Shown: one piece after another, positions 10,230 through 17,970 of the stretch
Layout: every line of letters starts with the position of its first letter
Numbering within the stretch: position 1 is the stretch's first letter
Source: a virus
Direction: 5' to 3' (one strand)
Length of the DNA stretch: 64,000 bases
IMG/VR virus record: IMGVR_UViG_3300002835_000119
Coordinates: 1 to 64,000 of that record
Made by a program: the position numbers and the translations under genes
Notes under the pieces: model-generated
Told to the model about the DNA's origin: nothing
Databases searched by the model: none
The model's input: the letters and a program-made list of their open reading frames with translations, nothing else

Positions 10230-10814
10230 ATGACCCAAAAATACATTTTGGTACGAGAATTCTTGTCTAAAGAAGAGGCTAAATCTTTAGAGCTATATGC
10301 TAAAAAGGCTTTAATTTTAGCGTCTTTTGTGGATGGAATTGGCTCCTACCCACTGGGGAATAGGCCAGACAGTTGGTCTGATGGGGGCTATATTGAAAAA
10401 ATCTTTAGAGTTTCCCTTAATTATTTTGATAAAAATAGATCGGGGGGAGTTTTGGAGTCGGTTAAATTCTTTTTTAGAGAATTAGTCACCGGCTCTAAAA
10501 TTATGCCAACCGTAGAACGCGACACCAGTAGGGATGCCCAGGTCCATAAGATTGACAGAAAAATTGCAATACTTGGACTAAATGACGATTATGAAGGTGG
10601 AACTACTACTTTTACTAACACCGGAGACACCATTAAATTGGGGGCAGGCGACTTGCTTATGTATGGAGTAGATGAATCTAATGAGGTGGGAGTATCTGAA
10701 GTAATTTCTGGAAATAAATTAGAGCTTGTACTTTGGTATTCAGAAATACACTTAAAAACTAGATTTGATGAGTTCTACATGCCGCCTATGGAAGATGATT
10801 CGGATAGATTTTAA
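10230..10814 (+). CDS. Degenerate 2-oxoglutarate oxygenase-like protein
   Basis: 194 aa. The fold signature is kept (KIAILGLNDDYEGGTTTF, KLGAGDLLMYG), but the iron ligands are not where the family needs them: the H-x-D region reads AQVHKIDRK, too close to the core strand, and the position of the distal His (HGV in relatives) is EVGV. It may be a catalytically dead paralogue used for binding or regulation, or may use another ligand set. The stop overlaps the recombinase ATG by one base. Confidence 0.72.
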   Translation: MTQKYILVREFLSKEEAKSLELYAKKALILASFVDGIGSYPLGNRPDSWSDGGYIEKIFRVSLNYFDKNRSGGVLESVKFFFRELVTGSKIMPTVERDTSRDAQVHKIDRKIAILGLNDDYEGGTTTFTNTGDTIKLGAGDLLMYGVDESNEVGVSEVISGNKLELVLWYSEIHLKTRFDEFYMPPMEDDSDRF

Positions 10815-11497
10815 TGGACGCCCCTACTGGTAAAGCACTTTTATACGCTCGTGTGTCAACGCAGATGCAGGTTGATGACGGTGTGTCACTAGGAGCGCAG
10901 GAACGCCAACTAATCCAAGCTGCGCAAATGTATGGCTTTACTGAGTGGGAAGTAATGCTGGAAGAGGGCCGCTCCGGCAAGAATGTTTCGGGCCGACCAA
11001 AGTTAATAGACGCCCTCCATCAGTTAGACGAAGAAAAAGCGGGAGCGCTGATTGTAACCAGGATTGATAGGTTGGCTAGGTCAACCAAGGACTTCCTGGA
11101 CATTGTGGATCGAGCTGGTCGTAATGGTTGGCGTCTGATCATGCTGGACCTGAATCTTGATACATCTACATATCAGGGTCGGTTTGTAGTCACGATTATG
11201 TCGGCACTGGCTGAGATGGAGCGAGGCATAATTGCCGAGCGAGCCAAGGACATTCACAAGGACCGACGGGAGCAAGGGGTGGTTTGGGGTAAGGACATTG
11301 GCCCTAAGCAAATAATTTCGCCGGCAGTGGCGGAACAAATAAAAATTAAAAGAAGTCTTGGTCACTCATATCAATCAATTGCAGATAGTTTAAACCAACA
11401 GGGAATTCCTTCCGCCCGTGGGGGCAGCTGGTACGCTTCGAGTGTTAAAAACATAGTAGACGCCACTATTGTCGAGGCACCTACAAATGAAGCCTAG
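10814..11497 (+). CDS. Serine recombinase (resolvase/invertase family)
   Basis: 227 aa. The N-terminal catalytic domain begins ALLYARVSTQMQVDDGVSL, with the nucleophilic Ser in YARVST, then GRSGKNVSGRP, ALIVTRIDRLARSTKDF, the helix ALAEMERGIIAER and a short C-terminal DNA-binding part (SYQSIADSLNQQGIPSARGG). This is the layout of small serine recombinases, far shorter than large phage integrases. It may catalyse local inversion or resolution; no flanking inverted crossover sites stood out. The start codon itself lies in a copy of the GACGCCC motif. Confidence 0.9.
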   Translation: MDAPTGKALLYARVSTQMQVDDGVSLGAQERQLIQAAQMYGFTEWEVMLEEGRSGKNVSGRPKLIDALHQLDEEKAGALIVTRIDRLARSTKDFLDIVDRAGRNGWRLIMLDLNLDTSTYQGRFVVTIMSALAEMERGIIAERAKDIHKDRREQGVVWGKDIGPKQIISPAVAEQIKIKRSLGHSYQSIADSLNQQGIPSARGGSWYASSVKNIVDATIVEAPTNEA

Positions 11498-12395
11498 GAA
11501 CTTTAACACTATTGATATTGACTTAGAGCGTGAAGTTGTAAGAAAGTCTTCCACTAAAATAGACAAGCTTGAAGGCGAGATTCTATTCTACGTTAACTCT
11601 CCTGATCAAATTAAAAAGCTCATGCCTAGGCTTTACAGATATTCAGAAAACTTTTCTTGGTATGAAATGGAATATCTAGACCTCCTACCTTTAACTGAAC
11701 TAGTAAACAGTAAAGAACTTTCAGCTAAGGATTGGGCGCAGATCTTTTTTTCAATAAATGAAGTTTATTGTAAGTTTAATGAAACTGGGCAGAAGACTGA
11801 CTATGCCACTCTTTATAGGTTATTTATTAAAAAAGCACTTGATCGAATATACGAAATAGAAAATAAAGAACTTAAGAACATATTCTTTGAGGGATGCATA
11901 TTAAATGGCAAAAAGCACAGAAGTTTGGGTAGCTTATTAATTGAAAACTCTGGCGTATTATTTAAGACGCCCCCGGAAATAGCCGTGCTTCATGGTGATT
12001 TCTGCTTCTCGAACATTATGATTAGTAAAGATTTGCAAACCATAAAACTTATTGACCCTCGGGGTGGATTTGATGGGCCATCAATTTACGGCCCGAGGGC
12101 ATACGATATTGCCAAACTTTGTCAGAGCTCCTACAGCTGGTATGACAAAATTATTGAGGGCTACTATGAGCTGACTAGGTCTGATAGTGGGTACGGGCTT
12201 CGTGTGATCGGGCATGACTGGTCAACTCGCTCCCAGAGTGCTTTTAATCAAATGCTAGAAACCTTTGGTTTGACTAAATATGACGCCAAAAGACTGGCCG
12301 GGCTTATGATTGCCGGAACCCCTGCCCTACACTTAGACGACCAAAATAGGGCTGTGGCATTTGCCCTAAATGCCGTACTACTACTATCCGGCTAA
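11487..12395 (+). CDS. Phosphotransferase (aminoglycoside/choline kinase-like)
   Basis: 302 aa from ATG 11487, overlapping the recombinase stop. VLHGDFCFSNIMI is the H-G-D-x4-N catalytic loop and IKLIDPRGGFDG the metal-binding D-P-R-G segment of APH/choline-kinase relatives. It probably phosphorylates a small molecule or sugar. Given the nucleotidyltransferases and glycosyltransferases around it, a glycan-precursor kinase is more plausible than antibiotic resistance (inference). Confidence 0.75.
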   Translation: MKPRNFNTIDIDLEREVVRKSSTKIDKLEGEILFYVNSPDQIKKLMPRLYRYSENFSWYEMEYLDLLPLTELVNSKELSAKDWAQIFFSINEVYCKFNETGQKTDYATLYRLFIKKALDRIYEIENKELKNIFFEGCILNGKKHRSLGSLLIENSGVLFKTPPEIAVLHGDFCFSNIMISKDLQTIKLIDPRGGFDGPSIYGPRAYDIAKLCQSSYSWYDKIIEGYYELTRSDSGYGLRVIGHDWSTRSQSAFNQMLETFGLTKYDAKRLAGLMIAGTPALHLDDQNRAVAFALNAVLLLSG

Positions 12396-12413
12396 ATCAG
12401 ATAACATAGAGCC

Positions 12414-12818
12414 ATGTCTGTCCCCAAAAAAGTCCGCATAGGCGCCCAGGTTTTTCACATTGAGGAACGCAACGTCAAAAAAGACGGAACCCTCAATGAC
12501 AACTCTTATGGCTACACGCTAGACCAGGGCAACTTGATAGTACTGGACGCCAATATTGCATTCACTAAAAAACAACAGACGCTGCTCCACGAAATCATTC
12601 ACGCCATTGGGATGGTTTATGGCAGCGGCCAAAAGACGCCCGACGGTAAAGATCCTTATGATGTGTGGGAACACCACTTTATTGGTATTTGGGAAGCACC
12701 TATGCTATCGTTTATTAAAGACAATCCTGAGGTTGTCGAGTGGTTGCGACTAGAAGAGGAACCTAGTGGGGAGAAAAAACAAGGCGTCAGAGCCTCTAAT
12801 ACCTCGGCCAAACGCTGA
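12414..12818 (+). CDS. Predicted zinc metallopeptidase (HExxH)
   Basis: 134 aa. QQTLLHEIIHAIGMVYG contains H-E-x-x-H-A; a second acidic/His patch DVWEHHFIG could supply the third ligand. The layout resembles the small ImmA/IrrE-type and phage metallopeptidases that cleave repressors, but no partner repressor is adjacent. Leaderless: TAACAT at 12402-12407, ATG at 12414. Confidence 0.72.
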   Translation: MSVPKKVRIGAQVFHIEERNVKKDGTLNDNSYGYTLDQGNLIVLDANIAFTKKQQTLLHEIIHAIGMVYGSGQKTPDGKDPYDVWEHHFIGIWEAPMLSFIKDNPEVVEWLRLEEEPSGEKKQGVRASNTSAKR

Positions 12819-13113
12819 GTGGGAATATAAAACTGAAATCCAGGTCCATGGCCGCAACATTACTCCTGGAACCGAATTAAAAATCATCGGGGAGCGTGGG
12901 CGCTACCGATTTATTAGATTTGTTAAAAACACTAACGGTGCAGAATGGATTGATGTCTGGGGCGGCCCCAAGGGAGCCGAACAGTGGCGAAGCTTTAAGC
13001 TTGATCGAATTAAGCGGGTGCACTACAAAAATCAAACTGTTGGGAACCTTGCTGCAGAGCACAAAGCAAAGATGAAGGCTAAAAAGGCTGAGCTAGAAGA
13101 TGCCGAGGATTAA
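12766..13113 (+). CDS. Hypothetical basic protein, 115 aa
   Basis: GTG start inside the previous gene (53-bp overlap), GAGG upstream. Basic, with a beta-rich core (GRYRFIRFVKNTNGAEWIDVWGG) and a Lys/Glu-rich C-terminal helix. The pattern suggests a small nucleic-acid-binding or structural accessory protein; no family assigned. Confidence 0.65.
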   Translation: MGRKNKASEPLIPRPNAEWEYKTEIQVHGRNITPGTELKIIGERGRYRFIRFVKNTNGAEWIDVWGGPKGAEQWRSFKLDRIKRVHYKNQTVGNLAAEHKAKMKAKKAELEDAED

Positions 13114-13906
13114 ACAAAAAGACTGCGTAACTTGCGTCCCAACTAAAGACACTTGCTTGGTTATCTCAACGGATGTCTATTTTGTTGACTACGCCAAGAC
13201 GCTATTAAAGAGCGTGAGCGCCAACTATAGCGGAGCTAACAAGCTAAAGGTCTTTGTCTTGTCTCCAGAAGACATTCACTACAGGGCTGCTGACTTTGTT
13301 TTCCCCAATCTAGACGTTGAGTTTACCTATCCCGAGAATGTTCGCCCGCACGAGGAAAGCGGCTTTGTGGGCAAGATGTATAAAAATAAGCAATACACCG
13401 GAACATCTCTATATCGATACTTTGTCGGCAGCGTGTGCGTGGATTATCGAAAAGCCGTTTACATAGACGTTGACTGCATAATTGCCAGAGATATCCAGCC
13501 GCTGCTTGATTACAAGTTAGGAGACGCCCCTATTGCTGCGTTCCCTGAGATCCAACTAAGCTTTCCAGAAAACGAGACATTTAGGGATACGTCAATCTTC
13601 AATAGCGGGGTCATGGTGATTAACCTGGACTATTTCAGGGAAAACAACATAGAAGACGTTTTGATGGATGTTTCTATGAACTTTGATGATTGGCTTGGGT
13701 ACGCAGACCAGGATGTCTTTAATGTTGTCTTTAAAAATAACTGGTCAGCGCTGAGCATTAATTTTAACTATTTAGCTAATATTTATAAATCTCTTCCGGT
13801 ATTAGACCCTGTGGTTGTACACTTTGCTGGTAAGAGCAAACCATGGCTGTCAGGAACTCAGGACAGCAAATGGAAGCAGTTGTGGAGAATGTATCATGAG
13901 CGATAA
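13100..13906 (+). CDS. GT8-family glycosyltransferase
   Basis: 268 aa. AVYIDVDCIIARDIQPL holds the D-x-D of GT8 enzymes; FNSGVMVINLDYFRE and YADQDVFNVVF are the next GT8 signatures, and VVHFAGKSKPW the C-terminal H-x-x-G-K-x-K-P-W UDP-binding loop. Complete for a retaining UDP-sugar transferase. First of three consecutive, overlapping glycosyltransferase-type genes (13100-15300). Confidence 0.9.
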   Translation: MPRIKQKDCVTCVPTKDTCLVISTDVYFVDYAKTLLKSVSANYSGANKLKVFVLSPEDIHYRAADFVFPNLDVEFTYPENVRPHEESGFVGKMYKNKQYTGTSLYRYFVGSVCVDYRKAVYIDVDCIIARDIQPLLDYKLGDAPIAAFPEIQLSFPENETFRDTSIFNSGVMVINLDYFRENNIEDVLMDVSMNFDDWLGYADQDVFNVVFKNNWSALSINFNYLANIYKSLPVLDPVVVHFAGKSKPWLSGTQDSKWKQLWRMYHER

Positions 13907-14564
13907 GCCGCACTACAACGTAGTGATCGCTACGCCTGGTAAAGAGCTGCACCAGGGGTATGTAACTAGCCTTGTCGAAACTTTGCGCTGGCTAGGCGAG
14001 CAGGGACTGACTTACAAGTGGCTAAACAAGTCTGGGTCGTTGATATCTACAACCAGAGAGTTGACTGCGCTGGACGCCTACAATCCAAACTGGGAAACGC
14101 GAGAGCTTGGCAGCGGGCAGTTTACCTATGACAAAGTCATCTGGATTGATTCTGACATCAGCTGGGGCATCGAGCAGTTCAAAGCACTGTGGGAGCACGA
14201 GCTAGACATTGTCGGTGGCATGTACCAAACTGCACCAGATGGACGCGTGGCAGTTGCAATGTTTGACGGGATTGGTCAGCCAACCGTTGTGCGAGAGCAA
14301 GACTTCATTTTGATAGACGCCCCTATTGTTGAAGTATTCGGCGTCGGATTCGGCTTTGTGGCAATGAAGAGTGGTGTGTTTGAGAGGTGTGACAGGCCGT
14401 GGTTCTTGATGGAGAGAATTAGGTGGGCGCACTTGGATTTTGATTTGAACATTGGTGAGGACTATTCGTTCTGCATGAATGCAAGGCGTAATGGGTTTAC
14501 TATTTACTTGGACACCAGAATTAAAGTGAAGCACCACAAGGAGATTATCTATGAGCTTAGGTAG
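13896..14564 (+). CDS. Glycosyltransferase-like protein (GT-A fold)
   Basis: 222 aa from ATG 13896, overlapping the GT8 stop. VVIATPGKELHQGYVTSL, then KVIWIDSDISW (D-x-D-like), GMYQTAPDGRVAV, FGFVAMKSG and EDYSFCMNARRNG. This order is seen in phage GT-A-type transferases annotated as family 2-like. Ends with a His/Lys patch VKHHK. Contains a GACGCCCCTATTG motif copy at 14316. Confidence 0.78.
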   Translation: MSDKPHYNVVIATPGKELHQGYVTSLVETLRWLGEQGLTYKWLNKSGSLISTTRELTALDAYNPNWETRELGSGQFTYDKVIWIDSDISWGIEQFKALWEHELDIVGGMYQTAPDGRVAVAMFDGIGQPTVVREQDFILIDAPIVEVFGVGFGFVAMKSGVFERCDRPWFLMERIRWAHLDFDLNIGEDYSFCMNARRNGFTIYLDTRIKVKHHKEIIYELR

Positions 14565-15300
14565 AAGCGTTACCGTGATAACTCCTACAACCGGCGCACC
14601 AGAATTAGTAGACGCCCTTATTAGTGTAGAAAACCAAGACTACGATGGGCCAATCGATCACTTAGTAGTTGTCGATGGTCAGGAGTTTTTGCCTAAGGTT
14701 ATTGAAATGGTTGAAAGGTCTGGAACGAATCCAACTGTTATGGTGCTCCCATACAACACTGGAGCCAATGGTTGGAATGGACATAGGGTTTACTCGGCTG
14801 TACCTGCGCTTGTAAATAGCGAATACATTGCTTTTTTAGATCAAGACAACTGGTATGAAGTAAATCATATTTCAAGTCTGGCTGCCAAACTTGACAATAA
14901 TGAAAATCTAGAACTAGCTTTTTCATTGAGATCTATCTACGAAAAAGATAGGACCTACGTAACAGATGATAATTGTGAGTCGCTAGGTCTTTGGCCTATT
15001 TGGAACTCAGGGGGGACCGGATTTTTAATTGACACGAGCTGCTTTTTCTTTAGAACGGCTTTTATAAGAAGAACCGGAAGAAAGTGGCTGCACCCCTACA
15101 ATGCTGACGCCGTGTATTCAATGTCATTAAAAACAGCATTTTCTGGCAAATACGAAACAACTGGGCTGTACACCTTAGGCTACAGACTAGGTGGGGGACC
15201 TAAATCCGTGAAAAAAGAATTTTTCTTAATTGGCAATATTTACTACATGGATATGTATCCGGGCGGTAACTATCCTTGGAAAAATTTTACTGGCAAATAA
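14551..15300 (+). CDS. Glycosyltransferase family 2-like protein
   Basis: 249 aa. VTVITPTTGAPELVDALISV begins a GT2 nucleotide-binding fold, followed by YIAFLDQDNWYE (D-x-D). Overlaps the preceding gene by 14 bp. The three-gene run probably builds one glycan on virion, host surface or DNA. Confidence 0.86.
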   Translation: MSLGRSVTVITPTTGAPELVDALISVENQDYDGPIDHLVVVDGQEFLPKVIEMVERSGTNPTVMVLPYNTGANGWNGHRVYSAVPALVNSEYIAFLDQDNWYEVNHISSLAAKLDNNENLELAFSLRSIYEKDRTYVTDDNCESLGLWPIWNSGGTGFLIDTSCFFFRTAFIRRTGRKWLHPYNADAVYSMSLKTAFSGKYETTGLYTLGYRLGGGPKSVKKEFFLIGNIYYMDMYPGGNYPWKNFTGK

Positions 15301-15314
15301 GATAGCGTGAATAT

Positions 15315-16013
15315 ATGAAAAACAGTGTAACTTTTTATTGTAAAGATGCTTCAGAAAAATTTCTTGAGGAGTCTTCTGTAGATTTATTTATTGGCCATCC
15401 GCCCTACTATATGACTGAATTAGAGCTAAATGGTGGTGATCCAACCAAGCAAATGCAGAATGCCGAAAGCCTAGATCAATATCTAGAAAGACTGCTGCTT
15501 TCTTTTCTTCACATGGAAGCTGCTTTAAAAGAAGACGGCCATATGTTTATTGCTCTTGAGAATACCAGGCTGGGCCTTGGGATTTTGCCAAAAATATTTG
15601 ATAAAACTAAACTACAACTCCAAAGCATAAGACTATGGGACTACTCATCTAAATTTGATATGGGCGGCAACTCTACTGTTTTATTTGCACACTTTACCAA
15701 AAAACCTTGGAGCGCGGGGGATCGCCCGCAGGGACCATTTGTTCTTACTAACTCGTGGTCAGAGGCTACCGAAGAACTTAAGGATTATCACACAAACTAT
15801 TCAACAGTCGGGGCTGCGCCGGAAGGTGTATATCGAGAAATGATAAAAAACTACTCCGAACCGGGAGATGTTGTTGCAGACATTTTTGCTGGATGTGGGA
15901 CTGTCGGGGTGGTTGCTTTGCAGTTGGGTAGGAAGTTTGTCTATAATGATGTTTCTGAAGATAAGCTGCTTATTTCCCAAGTAAGAATTAAAGACTTGCA
16001 AGATGGTAAGTAA
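15315..16013 (+). CDS. DNA amino-methyltransferase with altered motif IV
   Basis: 232 aa. The C-terminal DIFAGCGTVGVVALQLGRKF is the AdoMet-binding motif I of beta-class N4/N6 DNA methylases, but motif IV, normally D/N/S-P-P-Y, reads GHPPYYM. The motif IV - motif I order fits the beta class. A paralogue at 38233-38937 has NPSY at the same place. DNA methylation is likely but the target is unknown; the ligand change could mark a different base or substrate. Confidence 0.82.
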   Translation: MKNSVTFYCKDASEKFLEESSVDLFIGHPPYYMTELELNGGDPTKQMQNAESLDQYLERLLLSFLHMEAALKEDGHMFIALENTRLGLGILPKIFDKTKLQLQSIRLWDYSSKFDMGGNSTVLFAHFTKKPWSAGDRPQGPFVLTNSWSEATEELKDYHTNYSTVGAAPEGVYREMIKNYSEPGDVVADIFAGCGTVGVVALQLGRKFVYNDVSEDKLLISQVRIKDLQDGK

Positions 16014-16203
16014 GAAAAGATCTTGGGCTAAGTCGCTGACTTGGCGGGTTGTGGCTATCGTGAGTACTTTTGGAATTGGGTACTTTTTAACTGGCAGCTT
16101 GACATTTGCCGCATCTTTGACTTTAATATCTAATGTGATCAACTTTGTGCTGTACTACCTCCACGAGCGGATGTGGCTAAACATCCAGTGGGGAAAAGAT
16201 TGA
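16003..16203 (+). CDS. DUF2061-type small membrane protein
   Basis: 66 aa: KRSWAKSLTWRVVAIVSTF, then a second hydrophobic segment and VLYYLHERMW. This is the DUF2061 signature (SWRKsLTWR...YYLHERxW), two transmembrane helices. Function of the family unknown. It overlaps the methylase end by 11 bp. Confidence 0.85.
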   Translation: MVSKKRSWAKSLTWRVVAIVSTFGIGYFLTGSLTFAASLTLISNVINFVLYYLHERMWLNIQWGKD

Positions 16204-16204
16204 A

Positions 16205-16363
16205 ATGGCTAAAGACAAAAAAGTAAACGCCCCTATTGTTGAAGAAAACGAAGAGCGAACAGCGATGTTTGGGTGGTGCAGCACTGGACATCATGATACG
16301 TGTGTAGTTAGGATTCCTAGGTACAAGTGTGCTTGCAAGTGTCATGGAGGCGAAGATGGATGA
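16205..16363 (+). CDS. Cys/His-rich small protein
   Basis: 52 aa, too short for routine calling. Positions 25-47 hold a dense ligand set: WCSTGHHDTC then YKCACKCHGG, so one or two zinc sites are plausible. The N-terminus encodes NAPIVEE within a copy of the GACGCCCCTATTG motif. Starts 2 bp after the previous stop. Confidence 0.62.
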   Translation: MAKDKKVNAPIVEENEERTAMFGWCSTGHHDTCVVRIPRYKCACKCHGGEDG

Positions 16364-16553
16364 GTTTGAGCGTGGAGTTCAGGCTGAGCGCAAACGAATC
16401 ATGGAGGCGCTGCACCGATACAAAGCTGAAGGACTAGAAATAGTACAAGTGGCGTCCCAACCGGGGATCAATACAAGAGCAGTAAGAAGATTTGATACGG
16501 CTGAATTAATTGAAAGACTTTGGAAAGAACGTGATTTAAATGAACAAGAATAA
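16356..16553 (+). CDS. Small helical protein of the FEKGV/ERxRI type
   Basis: 65 aa from ATG 16356, with GGAGG five nt upstream. The N-terminal helix DEFERGVQAERKRIMEAL resembles the start of the protein at 22338-22532 (AFEKGVATERERILKIL) and more loosely 25960-26151, so a small paralogous set is spread through the window. Function unknown. Confidence 0.65.
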   Translation: MDEFERGVQAERKRIMEALHRYKAEGLEIVQVASQPGINTRAVRRFDTAELIERLWKERDLNEQE

Positions 16554-16713
16554 ATGGGCATCAGTAATGATGGTTGATGGCATGGTGTTTGAGGGCATGA
16601 TTGCAGAGGAAACGTCCTGGGGACTGTATCTGCATATAGGTGGCAACTCTGATCGGCTGTCGCTTTTTCCTTGGCACGCTATCGGTAGAGTCGTATATAA
16701 GCTAGACCTGTAA
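16540..16713 (+). CDS. Small beta-rich protein, 57 aa
   Basis: Overlaps the previous gene by 14 bp. Alternating hydrophobics (SVMMVDGMVFEGMIA, LYLHIGG, WHAIGRVVYKL) suggest a five-stranded small beta barrel, reminiscent of the short regulators with OB/Sm folds. No family assigned. Confidence 0.58.
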   Translation: MNKNKWASVMMVDGMVFEGMIAEETSWGLYLHIGGNSDRLSLFPWHAIGRVVYKLDL

Positions 16714-16722
16714 AATTTTACT

Positions 16723-17343
16723 ATGCCGATCACAATAGTTGAACAATTTATTAGTGAAGAAGATTGCAAAAGATATCTTAGCTTTTTAGAGCCTAAGGCC
16801 ACACTGAGTGAACGTACTCAAATTATGAATGCTTTAGGCTATCCGTCCTCGCTAGTTGCTTCTAAAATTGGCAAAGATACCGGTGTAATACCTGGGGAAC
16901 AAAATGAAATCAACTTTGAAATAGGCGAACTATTCGAAAAAATAAAAGCTAAAGCCGAAGATGTTTTTGGGGAAGAGCTTGATTTATGTAATGCAAACTA
17001 TCAAATGCTACCTAAAGGTAGTTCAAATCCTATGCACTCAGATACCACGAAAGATGACGGCAGCCCTCTCGCTAAAGACGGATCCCCCGAGGAAGTCGAG
17101 TGGAGCGGTCTTTTGTATCTGAATACCAATGGTAAAGACTTTGAGGGGGGAACTCTCTACTTTGAAAAGCAAGACTTAGAGTATTTCCCTAAAGCCGGAG
17201 ACTTAGTGATTTTCCGTGGTGACATGGAGCACAGGCACGAAGTTCGAACAGTGTTGGAAGGCGAAAGAAAAAACCTAGTATTCTTCTGGGCAAAGCGTGG
17301 CAATGTGTCAGATGGTAATAGGTTTGACGTAGATTATACTTAG
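16723..17343 (+). CDS. 2-oxoglutarate/Fe(II) dioxygenase (P4H-like), copy A of tandem pair
   Basis: 206 aa. NPMHSDTTKDD (H-x-D), WSGLLYLNTNGKDFEGGTLYF, GDLVIFRGDMEHRHEVR (distal His) and a following Arg. The next gene is a near-length duplicate in the same frame order, so this is a recent-looking tandem duplication. Leaderless: TAAAAT at 16711-16716, ATG 16723; that hexamer overlaps the stop codon of the previous ORF. Confidence 0.88.
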   Translation: MPITIVEQFISEEDCKRYLSFLEPKATLSERTQIMNALGYPSSLVASKIGKDTGVIPGEQNEINFEIGELFEKIKAKAEDVFGEELDLCNANYQMLPKGSSNPMHSDTTKDDGSPLAKDGSPEEVEWSGLLYLNTNGKDFEGGTLYFEKQDLEYFPKAGDLVIFRGDMEHRHEVRTVLEGERKNLVFFWAKRGNVSDGNRFDVDYT

Positions 17344-17347
17344 TGGC

Positions 17348-17968
17348 ATGACTGTACTAGTTAAAGAACGCTACATAAGTGAAGAAGACTGTAAAAAATA
17401 TATAGAGTTTTTAGATCTTCACAGCTACCCCGGGCAGGGCAAAATTATAAATGCTTTGGGGTATGAGTCCTCTTTAGCTGCGTCAAAAATAAATGAAGAG
17501 ACTGGAGTCATACCTGGAGACTACGATCCAGTAAACAAAAATTTGGGGGCTTTGTTTGAGCAAACAAAAAAGTATGCAGAAGAAGTTTTTGGATGCGAGC
17601 TAGATCTTTGTCAAGCAAACTATCAAAATCTTTTGACGGGTGCTTTTAATCCATTACATGCAGATGCAACTAGATTAGATGGCACCCCCATTCACGACAA
17701 TGAAATTCCTCAAGAGCTGGAGTGGAGTGGCCTTATTTATTTAAATACTCAAGGGCAAGACTTTGAGGGTGGAGATATATATTTTCCAGAACTAAATTTT
17801 GTTTATTCCCCTCGGGCCGGGGATTTGTTGCTATTTAAAGGAGACGTCGAACATCAGCATGGAGTTCACGAAGTGACAGCTGGAAATAGAAAAAACATTG
17901 TTTTATTTTGGGCAAATAAAGGAAATGTCTCGGGATTTAATTTCTTTGACGTTAATGATAAAAATTAA
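17348..17968 (+). CDS. 2-oxoglutarate/Fe(II) dioxygenase (P4H-like), copy B of tandem pair
   Basis: 206 aa, identical length to copy A. NPLHADATRLDG (H-x-D), WSGLIYLNTQGQDFEGGDIYF, GDLLLFKGDVEHQHGVH, then Arg in NRKN. Shares EEDCKKYIEFLD at the N-terminus with copy A. AT-richer than A. Active site complete; divergence between copies suggests different substrates. Confidence 0.88.
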   Translation: MTVLVKERYISEEDCKKYIEFLDLHSYPGQGKIINALGYESSLAASKINEETGVIPGDYDPVNKNLGALFEQTKKYAEEVFGCELDLCQANYQNLLTGAFNPLHADATRLDGTPIHDNEIPQELEWSGLIYLNTQGQDFEGGDIYFPELNFVYSPRAGDLLLFKGDVEHQHGVHEVTAGNRKNIVLFWANKGNVSGFNFFDVNDKN

Positions 17969-17970
17969 TT

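Noticed and set aside
10814-11497. Phage attachment site beside the recombinase
   Set aside because: No direct or inverted core repeat could be paired within the window, and the enzyme is too small for a typical large serine integrase.
12556-12753. Nested ORF in the metallopeptidase gene
   Set aside because: Shadow frame with no motif; the HExxH frame is preferred.
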